A stretch of DNA of 64,000 nucleotides from Saccharicrinis aurantiacus. Lineage in GTDB: Bacteria > Bacteroidota > Bacteroidia > Bacteroidales > Marinilabiliaceae. The translations under genes were made by a program, and so were the position numbers. The DNA lies in NCBI RefSeq assembly GCF_001660705.2, contig NZ_LYBV02000007.1, positions 310,001-374,000 on the forward strand, read 5' to 3'. This document shows, one piece after another, positions 18,221-27,109 of this stretch; the first letter of the stretch is position 1; the number at the start of each line of letters is the position of its first letter. The notes under the pieces are model-generated. The model did not search any database. It was not told the origin of the DNA and saw nothing but the letters and a program-made list of their open reading frames with translations.

Positions 18221-18344
18221 TTATACATAGCATAAGTAAACTATGAGACTCGTGTGATCTGCAGGGATAGCCTATATTCCCCTAATCTTTAATTTCGGTT
18301 AGGTCAAAATAAATAATTGTAAAGCTAAATAAAACCATATTTAT

Positions 18345-18956
18345 ATGATAGATACCTTATTAACATCGTTTATTACTTTTTTTACCGTAATTGATCCAAT
18401 CGGTACTATACCTGTTTTTATAGCAGTAACAGCATCTGTCAATAATAATGATAAAAAGAAGATTGCAATTAAAGCTGCAGCAACTGCCGCAGGAGTATTG
18501 TTGTTTTTTATAGTATTAGGGGAGATAATTATTAATGCAATTGATATTCCCTTGCCCACGTTTCAGATTGCTGGTGGCATTGTACTATTTCTTTTTGCCC
18601 TTACCATGATTTTTGGAGAAAGTAAACCTGAAGAAGAACTATCTCATCTTGATAAAAAAGAAGATAAAGCCATATTCCCTTTGGCCATGCCATCTTTGGC
18701 CAGTCCAGGGGCAATACTTGCAGCCATTCTACTAACCGAAAATAGCAAGTACAGCATTGTTGATCAATCGTTAACTGCATTAATGATGTTGGCTGTAATT
18801 TTTATCGCATTGATATTTATGCTTCTATCAGCAAAAATATTTAAATACATAGGTAATAGTGGTGCTGCAATAATCAGCAGGGTTATGGGCCTTATTCTTT
18901 CATCAGTGGCTGTGGCTAATGTACTACAAGGTATTAAGATATACTTTGACCTTTAA
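18345..18956 (+). CDS. MarC family integral membrane protein
   Basis: A 203-residue inner-membrane protein with six predicted membrane segments, matching the MarC/UPF0056 family. Family features are FFTVIDPIGTIPVF at the N-terminus and the second-half segment FPLAMPSLASPGAILAAI, an internal repeat related to the first. The transport substrate is unknown, and a once-proposed role in antibiotic resistance was not confirmed. It starts a plus-strand run with the acetyltransferase 42 bp downstream. Confidence 0.93.
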   Translation: MIDTLLTSFITFFTVIDPIGTIPVFIAVTASVNNNDKKKIAIKAAATAAGVLLFFIVLGEIIINAIDIPLPTFQIAGGIVLFLFALTMIFGESKPEEELSHLDKKEDKAIFPLAMPSLASPGAILAAILLTENSKYSIVDQSLTALMMLAVIFIALIFMLLSAKIFKYIGNSGAAIISRVMGLILSSVAVANVLQGIKIYFDL

Positions 18957-18998
18957 TAATTAAATAAACAACTTACTCTAAGCTATAAAAAGTACAGT

Positions 18999-19532
18999 AT
19001 GAAAACCCATTTAGAATTAAGAACAGAGCGTTTACTTCTTAGGCCCATAAAAGCAAGTGATGCAGCGGAAATATTTACCTATCGATCAGACGCTGAAACA
19101 AATAAATATCAAGGCTGGATTCCTGAAACTATTGAAGATGTAGGCTCCTTTGTAGCTAAAGTTTCTACCGAGATTAACATTTCAGATACCTGGTTTCAGT
19201 TTGTAATTATCGATATAAAAACATCTACAATAATTGGTGATGTAGGCATTCATTTTATTGATGCAGCGCAGGCAGAAATTGGCTGTACCTTGGCAAAGAA
19301 TCAGCATGGTAAAGGTTATGCAAGCGAAGCACTAAAAGCTGTGATTGACTATTTGTTTCACACGCTAAACAAGCATCGAATCATTGCCTCAATAGACCCA
19401 CTTAATATGAGTTCCATTAGCTTAGTTGAAAGATTAAACTTTAGGAAAGAAGCCCACTTTAAAGAAAGCTTGTTTATTAATGGCGAATGGGTAGATGATA
19501 TTGTATATGCCATCCTGAAAAAGGAATGGTAG
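18999..19532 (+). CDS. GNAT family N-acetyltransferase (RimJ/RimL-like)
   Basis: A 177-residue acetyl-CoA-dependent acetyltransferase of the RimJ/RimL type. It begins LELRTERLLLRPIKASDA, a typical start for the group. The acetyl-CoA pyrophosphate loop is KNQHGKGYASEA, followed by the helix ALKAVIDYLF. The substrate cannot be told from sequence; ribosomal protein N-termini, antibiotics and small metabolites are all possible. It overlaps or abuts the next gene. Confidence 0.92.
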   Translation: MKTHLELRTERLLLRPIKASDAAEIFTYRSDAETNKYQGWIPETIEDVGSFVAKVSTEINISDTWFQFVIIDIKTSTIIGDVGIHFIDAAQAEIGCTLAKNQHGKGYASEALKAVIDYLFHTLNKHRIIASIDPLNMSSISLVERLNFRKEAHFKESLFINGEWVDDIVYAILKKEW

Positions 19533-19543
19533 AATATTTTGCT

Positions 19544-20119
19544 ATGAAAAACATTGAAGATTATACTCCCAAAAACAAAAGCGATTGGAGAAAATGGCTC
19601 GAATTAAACCACAATAAAAAGGAGGCGGTTTGGCTTGTTTTCTACAAAAAGAACTCACCCCAGTATAATTTAAGTTGGAGTGAGTCCGTTGATGAAGCGC
19701 TTTGCTTCGGATGGATTGATAGTACAAAAAGAACCATCGATAATAATAGCTACAAACAGTATTTTACCAAGCGTAAGGCTAAAAGTAATTGGTCGAGAAT
19801 TAATAAGGATAAGGTAGATATCTTAATTGCCCAAGGCCTTATGCAAGCAAGCGGTTATAAAAGTATTGCGCTTGCCAAAGAAAATGGATCTTGGATACTG
19901 TTGGATTCGGTGGAGGCACTAATAGTTCCGCAGGATTTAGAAGAAGCATTGGCAAAGTACAATGGCTCAAAAACAAACTTTAATAAGCTAAGCAAGTCTG
20001 AAAAAAAGATTTTGCTGTATTGGATAGTTTCGGCTAAACGCGATGAAACCCGAAAGAAAAGGATTTTAGAGATAGCAGTGAATGCCAGCCAAAATCAGAA
20101 ACCCAAACCGTTTAGGTAG
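19544..20119 (+). CDS. YdeI/OmpD-associated family protein
   Basis: A 191-residue cytoplasmic protein of the YdeI/OmpD-associated family. The N-terminal part carries WRKWLELNH, VWLVFYKK and EALCFGWIDS. The C-terminal helical part carries the SKSEKKILLYWI segment. I chose ATG 19544 because the alternative at 19526 would overlap the preceding gene by 7 bp and adds six residues not typical of the family. Some members are linked to bacteriocin or peptide tolerance, but the biochemical role is unknown. Confidence 0.9.
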   Translation: MKNIEDYTPKNKSDWRKWLELNHNKKEAVWLVFYKKNSPQYNLSWSESVDEALCFGWIDSTKRTIDNNSYKQYFTKRKAKSNWSRINKDKVDILIAQGLMQASGYKSIALAKENGSWILLDSVEALIVPQDLEEALAKYNGSKTNFNKLSKSEKKILLYWIVSAKRDETRKKRILEIAVNASQNQKPKPFR

Positions 20120-20170
20120 AGTATAGCTTACTCCATTTAAGTATTATTGGGTGGTAAAATACTTATAATT

Positions 20171-20201
20171 ATTCATCGAAACTCAACTACCATTCGTCGA
20201 T
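20171..20201. promoter_or_regulatory. Candidate LytTR-type operator upstream of the receiver gene
   Basis: Two 9-bp direct half-sites, ATTCATCGA (20171-20179) and ATTCGTCGA (20192-20200), start 21 bp apart, with TACC just before the second. Two imperfect 9-bp repeats about two helical turns apart is the known geometry of LytTR sites. The element aligns with 23 of 31 identical bases to 37255-37285. It lies 89 bp before the receiver start. Confidence 0.55.
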
Positions 20202-20289
20202 ACTTAAATGCATTTTAACGATAGTTAGAGACGTAATCCCTCAAATATTTGAATATTTGTTACACTATAAACTATATAATGTAAGCCGT

Positions 20290-20691
20290 ATGAATATTTT
20301 ATTTATAGAAGACGATGCCATTGAGACTATGAAGCTTCACAGAGCTGTGAAGAAGTTAAATTGTAACCATAATATTGCTGAGGCTAAAAATGGCGAAGAG
20401 GCCTTAGAGTACCTTAATTCCTATCAGGTTAAACCCGATATTATACTGCTTGACTTAAACATGCCGCGTATGAGTGGTATTGATTTTCTGAAAATCTTAA
20501 AGGCTGATGAGGTCTTAAAATATTTGCCCACAATAGTTTTAACAACCTCAGAGAATAGAATAGATTTACTCGAGTGTTACAAAATTGGTATTGCAGGCTA
20601 TGTAGTAAAACCTCTACGCTATGCAGATTATGAAGAAAATTTGGATAAGATCTTTAAGTATTGGGAAATTAATTCATTAGTTAAGCCATAA
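20290..20691 (+). CDS. Single-domain response regulator (CheY-like receiver)
   Basis: A 133-residue stand-alone receiver. Acidic residues E7, D8 and D9 and phospho-acceptor D55 in LLDLNMP are present. The switch threonine in VLTTSEN and the lysine in VVKPL complete the active site. There is no output domain. A longer frame begins with TTG at 20257, but ATG 20290 gives the usual MNILFIEDD start. It precedes the H-NOX operon by 246 bp and could act as the Spo0F-like carrier between the kinase, which lacks a receiver, and the stand-alone Hpt protein (inference). Confidence 0.93.
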   Translation: MNILFIEDDAIETMKLHRAVKKLNCNHNIAEAKNGEEALEYLNSYQVKPDIILLDLNMPRMSGIDFLKILKADEVLKYLPTIVLTTSENRIDLLECYKIGIAGYVVKPLRYADYEENLDKIFKYWEINSLVKP

Positions 20692-20764
20692 AAATAGCAA
20701 AGTCTCTTCATGTTGCCGATGTTAATAATTATATTTAGGTGTAGTTAAGGGTCTTAAGGAAAGT

Positions 20765-20794
20765 TTTGAGATTGGTAATTTGATTTATATTGGC
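20765..20794 (+). promoter_or_regulatory. Possible promoter of the H-NOX operon
   Basis: TTTTG at 20765-20769 and TATATTGG at 20787-20794, spaced 17 bp, approximate the Bacteroidota -33 TTTG and -7 TAnnTTTG boxes. One base of the -7 box differs from consensus. Confidence 0.35.
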
Positions 20795-20807
20795 AAAGTT
20801 TATTTTT

Positions 20808-20828
20808 TATCAGATAGTAACTGATAAA
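20808..20828. promoter_or_regulatory. Perfect inverted repeat near the predicted H-NOX start of transcription
   Basis: TTATCAG (20808-20814) and CTGATAA (20822-20828) are perfect 7-bp arms around a 7-bp spacer. The position, just after the candidate -7 box, suits an operator for a dimeric regulator. Confidence 0.45.
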
Positions 20829-20937
20829 GAATAAAAATATGCTGAAGCCAATGAAATCAAGGTTCTAATTTAGATATTCAATCCACTTTGCGCTACATTT
20901 TATAATAATTACAAGCTTAATCTTAAACATTCAAATT

Positions 20938-21480
20938 ATGAAGGGTATTGTATTTACAGAATTCCTCGAAATGGTGGAGGAAACTTTTGGTCTTGAAGTA
21001 GTTGATCAGATTATTGAAGAAGCAAATTTAGAATCAGAAGGAATATACACTTCTGTGGGCACTTATGAATTTTCTGAAATGCTCACTCTAATATCAAACT
21101 TAAGCGATAAAGTAAAAATATCAATTAATGATTTATTGTATGAGTTTGGTAAGTTTCTGTTTAATAGTTTAGGGCAAGCACATCCTGAAGTGATAAAAAG
21201 TTATACAGATCCTATTAATATGATACAATCCATCGAAGATCATATTCATGTGCACGTAAAAAAACTATATCCCGATGCCGAATTGCCAACGTTTAATGTA
21301 TTGGAGAAAACAGATACTTCTATTATTACAATATATGAATCCAGTAGAGGTTTATATGCACTAGCTCATGGTTTGATGGAACAAGCTTTTCGTCACTTTG
21401 GTAAAGATGTATCAATCACTTATACATTATTGCAAGAAGATGGAACTAAGGTGAAATTTGAAGCGAAACAGAATGTCTAA
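20938..21480 (+). CDS. H-NOX heme nitric oxide/oxygen sensor protein
   Basis: A 180-residue stand-alone heme sensor. The start MKGIVFTEFLEMVEETFG is diagnostic of the family. The YxSxR motif that holds the heme propionates is Y133-E-S-S-R137. The proximal heme ligand fits H104, within HIHVHV, and the conserved proline is P117; this spacing matches the H102/P115/Y131 pattern of characterised members. No distal-pocket tyrosine is obvious, which would favour NO over O2, but this needs a structural alignment. It overlaps the kinase gene, as in known H-NOX/kinase pairs where NO-bound H-NOX alters kinase autophosphorylation. Confidence 0.95.
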   Translation: MKGIVFTEFLEMVEETFGLEVVDQIIEEANLESEGIYTSVGTYEFSEMLTLISNLSDKVKISINDLLYEFGKFLFNSLGQAHPEVIKSYTDPINMIQSIEDHIHVHVKKLYPDAELPTFNVLEKTDTSIITIYESSRGLYALAHGLMEQAFRHFGKDVSITYTLLQEDGTKVKFEAKQNV

Positions 21481-23833
21481 TAATGAGATAGATATATTAA
21501 AACGAAGCATAGAGCGCCAAAAGAAAGCTAGAAAGCAGGCTGAACGAATCTTAGAAGAGAAGTCGAAAGATTTATACGACCTTACATTGCAGCTGAGAGA
21601 AACCAATGAGCGACTTGAAAATCTATTGTCTGAAAAAACATCTGAATTAGAAGGGGTCTTTATAAATATTATCGATCCATACATTGTTATGGATCCTGGT
21701 GGCAAGGTGATAAAGATGAACCAGGCTGCCATATCGTTATTAGGATATAATTTTAAAGATGAGGATTTTAATTTAAAGAGTATTATACACCCAGATTATC
21801 TCGAACAATCCAAAAAATCATTTGAACAGTTATATGAAGTTGGGACTATAAAAAACTTCAAAACAAAGATTATTGCCAATGATAAATCAGAGATACTTGT
21901 TCAGCTTAATGCTAGCGTTATTTACGATAAGCACAAAAAAGCCATTGCAGCACAAGGCATATTACGAGATATTACTAGAGAAGAAGAAGTAAAACAATTA
22001 CTTGCAGTACAAAAACGACAATTGGATATTATTGTTGAAAACTCACCTCTTGGAATTGTTTTAACAGATAAAGGTGAGATAATAAAATCAAACCAAGCTT
22101 TTCAAAATTACCTAGGTTATTCGAAGTCTGAAATTGAAGGAATGATTGTGAAAGAAATTTCTTCACCTGAAGACATAGATGAATCCCTTCGTTTAATGGA
22201 AAAAATGGAAGAAGGTGATATTGATAAGTTTACTCTCATAAAGCGTTATACTAAGAAAGATGGATCCCAATTTTTGGCACGTACTTCGGTTAGTGCGGTA
22301 AGAGATAGTATAGGTATCATGGAATATCAAGTGGCTATCGTTGAAGATATCACTAAAGAGCGTGAAGCGGCTGATTTATTAAAAGAATCTGAGAGTCGTT
22401 TATCATCGCTTATTTCTAATTTACATTTGGGGGTATTACTTGAGGATAAGAAGCAAAATATTGTTCTTAGTAATCAAATGTTCTGTAAGTTATTCAGTAT
22501 AGGAAAATCACCTGACGAGCTCTTAGGTAAACACGTGTCTTCTGTTTCAGATCTAGTGGATTCGTGGATTGTAGATTTACCTTCATTTAAAAAACTTACT
22601 CAAACTTTACTTAAGGAGAAAAAAACAGTACTTGGTAAAATTATAGAATTGCATGGGGGCCAGATTATTGAAATAGATTATATACCTATTTATAGTAATG
22701 GATTATATACTGGGCATTTATGGATTTTTAATGATGTAACGGTAAGAAATAATTACCGACGTAATCTCGAAATTCAAAAAGAGAAATATAGTAGTATTAT
22801 AGCCAATATGAATTTAGGCCTTATTGAGGTTAATAATGATGATATTATACTTTTGGCTAATCAAAGTTTTTGCCAAATGAGTGGCTATTCAGAGGCAGAA
22901 CTACTAGGTGAAAAAGGAGCGGATATATTATCGGTAAAAAATAAAGAACTTCTCTTAAGTAAAAGCAAAGAACGACTGAAACATCATTCTGATTCATACG
23001 AAGTACAGGTGAAAAATAAAGATGGGGAATGGCGTTATTGGCTCATTAGTGGTGCTCCGAGATATGATGAGACAGGAAAAGTTGTAGGAACCATAGGTAT
23101 TCATTTAGATGTAACAGAACAAAAACAACTTGAGCTTCAAAAGGAACAATTACTCAATCAACTAGAATCGAGTAATGTTGCTTTAAAAGAGTATGCTCAT
23201 ATTGTATCACATGATTTAAAATCTCCTTTACGTAGTTTAAATGCCCTTTTAACTTGGATGAAGGAAGATTACGGAGATGTGCTTGATGATGCTGGAATCC
23301 AAAACCTAAACCTTATGGAAGATAAGTTAGAGGCTATGGATAACCTTATAAATGGGATATTACAATATTCAAGTATTCAGGATGATGTCTCAAAAAATAC
23401 TAGTGTTGATGTTAACGAGGTGGTTAAGGAGATTGAAGAAATTATATATATACCACCGCATGTTAAAATTAATATAGTTAATACTTTACCAACAATTATT
23501 GCTGATAAAACAAAAATTCATCAGTTGCTACAAAATATATTAACTAACGCAGTAGCTCATATTGAATGTGAAGAAGGCCTTGTAGAAATTGGGAGTAGGG
23601 ATAGTGGAGATTGTTGGACCTTTAGGATTAAAGATAACGGCACTGGTATCCCACCAGAATATCATGAAAAGATTTTTGATATATTTCAGACTATTGGAAA
23701 TAAAGAAGGATCAACTGGTATTGGTTTATCAATTGTTAAAAAGATTATTGAAATTTATAACGGTGAAATTTGCCTAGACTCGGCTAAAGGCAAAGGAACT
23801 GAGTTTTATTTTACATTAGCCAAAAATAAATAA
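21473..23833 (+). CDS. Four-PAS sensor histidine kinase paired with H-NOX
   Basis: A 786-residue cytoplasmic kinase without membrane segments. A coiled coil (about residues 5-58) leads into four PAS-like domains at about 60-175, 180-300, 305-432 and 436-552. The phospho-acceptor is H580 in the HisKA motif VSHDLKSPLR. The ATPase domain has the N box NILTNAVAH, the G1 box DNGTG and the G2 box GSTGIGL. There is no receiver domain. ATG 21473 overlaps the H-NOX stop by 8 bp; an in-frame ATG at 21458 adds five residues. The cytoplasmic location and overlap suggest that H-NOX controls this kinase. The other PAS ligands are unknown. Confidence 0.94.
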   Translation: MSNNEIDILKRSIERQKKARKQAERILEEKSKDLYDLTLQLRETNERLENLLSEKTSELEGVFINIIDPYIVMDPGGKVIKMNQAAISLLGYNFKDEDFNLKSIIHPDYLEQSKKSFEQLYEVGTIKNFKTKIIANDKSEILVQLNASVIYDKHKKAIAAQGILRDITREEEVKQLLAVQKRQLDIIVENSPLGIVLTDKGEIIKSNQAFQNYLGYSKSEIEGMIVKEISSPEDIDESLRLMEKMEEGDIDKFTLIKRYTKKDGSQFLARTSVSAVRDSIGIMEYQVAIVEDITKEREAADLLKESESRLSSLISNLHLGVLLEDKKQNIVLSNQMFCKLFSIGKSPDELLGKHVSSVSDLVDSWIVDLPSFKKLTQTLLKEKKTVLGKIIELHGGQIIEIDYIPIYSNGLYTGHLWIFNDVTVRNNYRRNLEIQKEKYSSIIANMNLGLIEVNNDDIILLANQSFCQMSGYSEAELLGEKGADILSVKNKELLLSKSKERLKHHSDSYEVQVKNKDGEWRYWLISGAPRYDETGKVVGTIGIHLDVTEQKQLELQKEQLLNQLESSNVALKEYAHIVSHDLKSPLRSLNALLTWMKEDYGDVLDDAGIQNLNLMEDKLEAMDNLINGILQYSSIQDDVSKNTSVDVNEVVKEIEEIIYIPPHVKINIVNTLPTIIADKTKIHQLLQNILTNAVAHIECEEGLVEIGSRDSGDCWTFRIKDNGTGIPPEYHEKIFDIFQTIGNKEGSTGIGLSIVKKIIEIYNGEICLDSAKGKGTEFYFTLAKNK

Positions 23834-23836
23834 GCC

Positions 23837-24154
23837 ATGGAACAACCTAATTTATTGTACTTAGAAGAATTAGCAGATGGAGATAAGGAATTTGAAAAAC
23901 ATTTTATAAGTGTTTTAAAATCTGAGTTTCCACAAGAAAGAGATGAATACCTAGCACACCTAAAAAAAGAAGAACTCTTAGAGGCAGGTTTAGTAGTTCA
24001 TAAACTAAAAAATAAGATTAATATTTTAGGCTTATTAGAAGGATATAATGTAGCCATTACACATGAAGAATATTTGAAAGTAGGTAACGTTTCGTTAGTA
24101 CAAGATTTTTTTATTACTTTAGATACTATTGAAACCTATCTTAAAGACATATAA
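23837..24154 (+). CDS. Stand-alone Hpt phosphotransfer protein
   Basis: A 105-residue helical protein with an Hpt core. The phospho-acceptor is H55 in HKLKNKINILG, equivalent to the usual HxLKG motif but with N in place of G. An acidic first helix (LEELADGDKEFEKHF) is typical of the family. It lies 3 bp after the kinase and directly touches the LytTR regulator gene. Together with a kinase lacking a receiver and a separate receiver upstream, it completes a possible four-step phosphorelay. Confidence is limited by the short, divergent sequence. Confidence 0.8.
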   Translation: MEQPNLLYLEELADGDKEFEKHFISVLKSEFPQERDEYLAHLKKEELLEAGLVVHKLKNKINILGLLEGYNVAITHEEYLKVGNVSLVQDFFITLDTIETYLKDI

Positions 24155-24874
24155 ATGAATTGTATAATTATTGATGACGAATCATTAGCTCGATTGGTTA
24201 TAAGTAAACATTGTAGCAAGTTTCCTAATTTAGATGTTATAGAAGAATTTTCAAACGCTATTGATGCAATTAAATTCTTAAATAAGGAAACTGTTGATAT
24301 TATTTTTCTAGATATTCACATGCCTGGTTTTACAGGATTTGATTTTTTACAAACATTAAGGTACGATCCTTATATAGTTTTAACAACATCGGATAAATCT
24401 TTTGCTTCAGATGCTTATGAGTACGAAATTGTAATTGATTACCTTGTTAAGCCAGTTACAATTGATCGCTTTGAAAAAACTATAAAAAAGATTGAAAAAG
24501 CCAAAAGTTCTTTGACAACGACAGTTACTTCTCCAGTAAATAATAGTGATGAGTCTGAAGTAGGAGACGAGTTATTTATAAATATTGACAGACGCTTAAT
24601 CAAAATAAAATATCGTGATATTTTATTCGTTGAAGCTAAAGGGGATTATATTGAAGTTAAAACAAATACAGAGCTTTATCGCGTTCACTCTACCTTAAAG
24701 AAAATAAAAGAAAAATTACCTGAACAGTTATTTCAACAAGTGCATAGATCGTATATTATCAATTTTTCTAAAATTGTAGATATTGAAGATAATAGTATAC
24801 TAATTGAAAAATCTGTGATACCAATAAGTAGGGCAAACAGACCAGAAATTATGCGTAGGTTAAATCTTCTGTAA
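24155..24874 (+). CDS. LytTR family response regulator
   Basis: A 239-residue DNA-binding regulator. The receiver (residues 1-120) has D7, D8 and phospho-acceptor D53 in FLDIHMP, a threonine in VLTTSDK and the lysine in LVKPVT. A serine/threonine-rich linker follows, then a LytTR domain (about 140-239) with ILFVEAKGDYIEV, the HSTLKKIKEKL helix and the VHRSYIIN motif. LytTR proteins bind paired direct repeats about two helical turns apart; such pairs occur at 20171 and 37255. Its stop codon is 2 bp from the end of the convergent TPR-barrel gene. Confidence 0.95.
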   Translation: MNCIIIDDESLARLVISKHCSKFPNLDVIEEFSNAIDAIKFLNKETVDIIFLDIHMPGFTGFDFLQTLRYDPYIVLTTSDKSFASDAYEYEIVIDYLVKPVTIDRFEKTIKKIEKAKSSLTTTVTSPVNNSDESEVGDELFINIDRRLIKIKYRDILFVEAKGDYIEVKTNTELYRVHSTLKKIKEKLPEQLFQQVHRSYIINFSKIVDIEDNSILIEKSVIPISRANRPEIMRRLNLL

Positions 24875-24876
24875 TA

Positions 24877-26949
24877 TTATTGTTTATCTAATTTGTTATA
24901 AAATAATGGCAGCTTAGTAAGTTGCCATTTTATTTTTAAACCAAACTCAACATATTCAAATCCAGCTGCAGTTGCCGACGCAACATTGCTATAAAGCCCA
25001 TATATATTTACTGATAATCGCGAGCTTATTTCTTGAGTTAAGCCTACCTCAGCTCTAAATAAGGTGCTCAGGTCATCATCTTCAACTTTTTGTTGTCCTA
25101 GGGCAAAATTACTTATATAGCTGGTGTTTTTAAATAATTTTCCTCGAGAATCAACAAACCACTCTAAGGCATGGTATTGTTCCGGACTAAAATATACGGC
25201 TGGTAGCTGGTCTTTAAAACTCATATACTGATAATTAATACCTGTCTTAAGTAATGGTTTTCTCAGTAGGTTATAATAAACCGAGGTGAATAATAGATTT
25301 CTACTATTTTGATCAGTTTGTATAGTATACATCATTTGCGTATACCAACCTAGGTTTATATTTGTACCTAGATTATAGGTCATACTGAGGTGTTGCATTA
25401 CAATTTCTTGAGCAATTAGTTCAGCATTGAAATTTTGCATTTCCCTTTTATACCCAATCGATAAATCATGCAAGGGAAAAGGTTTAATAGCCATTGTTAA
25501 TTCAATGGTTGGTTGCATGTAATCTAACGAATCAGCATTTGCTTTATTTATACCAATTTGACCATTAAGTTTTATTTTACTGTTTATTACATACGAAGCT
25601 CCTGCCCCAATAGTATTAGATTCTGCATTATAAAGGGTACTTCTATTTTGAGTTTTACGGTATTTATACCATGCAAAAGTTGTTAGTTTCTCATTAATTG
25701 GAATGTAAAGGCTAGTGTTGCTCCATAATGCACTATTATCTCCATTATCGAATGTAAATGCCAATTGTTCGTGCACGTAGGGGCTATATTGCTTATTTAA
25801 TTTGGCTATAAATGCCAAAGCATCTTTTTGTTGGTCGTAATATTTTAAAGTAGTGAAAGCCGATTTATAGGCTTTGTTTATTTGGCTCGATGCAAAGTGG
25901 GCATTCGCTTTTCCTAAGTTACCATCAAATGATGCACTATCAATATCTAATATTTTATTATAAGCATCAATGCTTTTATCATACTCACTTTTGTACATGC
26001 CTAATGTGGCCACAAGCGCTAAATACCATTTCTTATTTTTGTGTTCATATGATAGACTATCCAATTGGGTTTCGGCCAGTTTAAATTTTCTATTCCAAAT
26101 TAAAGCTTGGGTAAACCTTTCATTAGCCAGTATATTTGAAATAGAATCATTAATACTTAAGCTTTTTGTTTTGGCTTTGGTAGCATAGCTTAATGCTATT
26201 TTATCTTTTTCAGCAATGTGGTACACTAAGCTTATTCCTGCAAGTGATTTAATAGAATCAATTTTTGAGATTGCCATTTTACCGTATACATCAATCGCTT
26301 TATCTTTATTAGAAGAAACTAAATACAGGTTAGCTAAATTTAAGAGTATATCTTTATCGTCTGGGAAATCATCGAATATTGATAGTAACATTTCTTCAGC
26401 CTTTGCATATTGTTTTTGTGTGCTATACGCATTGGCATATCCTAACTTAATATACTTGCGTGATACCTTTGCATTCGCATTTTGAGGTTTTAATTCTAAT
26501 GCCTTATTAATCCACAAAAGTGCGGCTTCATATTCTTTTAAATTACTCAGTGTATTTGCGTAGCCTAGATTCGCAGTGAAGTTGCTTGGGTAGTCACTTA
26601 CTAATTTTTTATACAGAGGTAAGGCCTCTTCAAATTTTTTTGCCCATAAGTAGGATTCGTAATAATTTAGAGTTATTTCTAAATCTTTTGGGTAGATCAA
26701 TAATAAATCTTGAAATAGGCTAATTGCTTTTTCAGGATCTCCATTTAAACCAACAGCTCTTCCGTAACAGAGTTGGGCTGTTTTATTGTTAGGGTAATTA
26801 TTGAGAACCTCGGCAAAATATGACTCCGCTTTTGCAAAAGACCCTTTTTCTAGATAATCAAATCCTTCTTTCATGTTAAGCTGAGCTCTGCTTAGAACTG
26901 AAATGCAACAAAGAAAACTTAAGGCTAGAATTTTGACTATCATATTCAT
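24877..26949 (-). CDS. TPR and outer-membrane beta-barrel protein, likely polysaccharide export
   Basis: A 690-residue exported protein. Signal peptide residues 1-22 end at SRAQ. About eight to ten tetratricopeptide repeats cover residues 25-400, with motifs such as AEVLNNYPNNKTAQLCYGRA. The remainder is a series of alternating aromatic/hydrophobic strands (for example AEVGLTQEISSRLSVNIYGLY) ending FGLKIKWQL, as in outer-membrane barrels. This order is that of PgaA, BcsC and PelB, which bring exopolysaccharide across the outer membrane. It is divergent from the flippase gene 160 bp away, which supports an export role. No sequence-level match to PelB is claimed. Confidence 0.75.
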   Translation of the reverse strand: MNMIVKILALSFLCCISVLSRAQLNMKEGFDYLEKGSFAKAESYFAEVLNNYPNNKTAQLCYGRAVGLNGDPEKAISLFQDLLLIYPKDLEITLNYYESYLWAKKFEEALPLYKKLVSDYPSNFTANLGYANTLSNLKEYEAALLWINKALELKPQNANAKVSRKYIKLGYANAYSTQKQYAKAEEMLLSIFDDFPDDKDILLNLANLYLVSSNKDKAIDVYGKMAISKIDSIKSLAGISLVYHIAEKDKIALSYATKAKTKSLSINDSISNILANERFTQALIWNRKFKLAETQLDSLSYEHKNKKWYLALVATLGMYKSEYDKSIDAYNKILDIDSASFDGNLGKANAHFASSQINKAYKSAFTTLKYYDQQKDALAFIAKLNKQYSPYVHEQLAFTFDNGDNSALWSNTSLYIPINEKLTTFAWYKYRKTQNRSTLYNAESNTIGAGASYVINSKIKLNGQIGINKANADSLDYMQPTIELTMAIKPFPLHDLSIGYKREMQNFNAELIAQEIVMQHLSMTYNLGTNINLGWYTQMMYTIQTDQNSRNLLFTSVYYNLLRKPLLKTGINYQYMSFKDQLPAVYFSPEQYHALEWFVDSRGKLFKNTSYISNFALGQQKVEDDDLSTLFRAEVGLTQEISSRLSVNIYGLYSNVASATAAGFEYVEFGLKIKWQLTKLPLFYNKLDKQ

Positions 26950-27109
26950 GTTCTTCTAAATTATGATGATTAAAGAATAATTGGCTCAATTAAAGTTACA
27001 TTAAGCTAGTTAACAACCAAATACATATGGCAATATTTTTTTTACATATCAGCATATTTATTTTTTTATGTTCGTGTTTTTGTGTAATTTAAAATAAGTT
27101 TAACGCCTA

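Noticed and set aside
17390-18304. Possible integron cassettes, because GTTRRRY-like heptamers (GTTGGGT, GTTAGGT) occur before, between and after two orphan genes
   Set aside because: The heptamer is expected about once per kb by chance, no complementary RYYYAAC core lies at the needed place, and no integrase is in the window.
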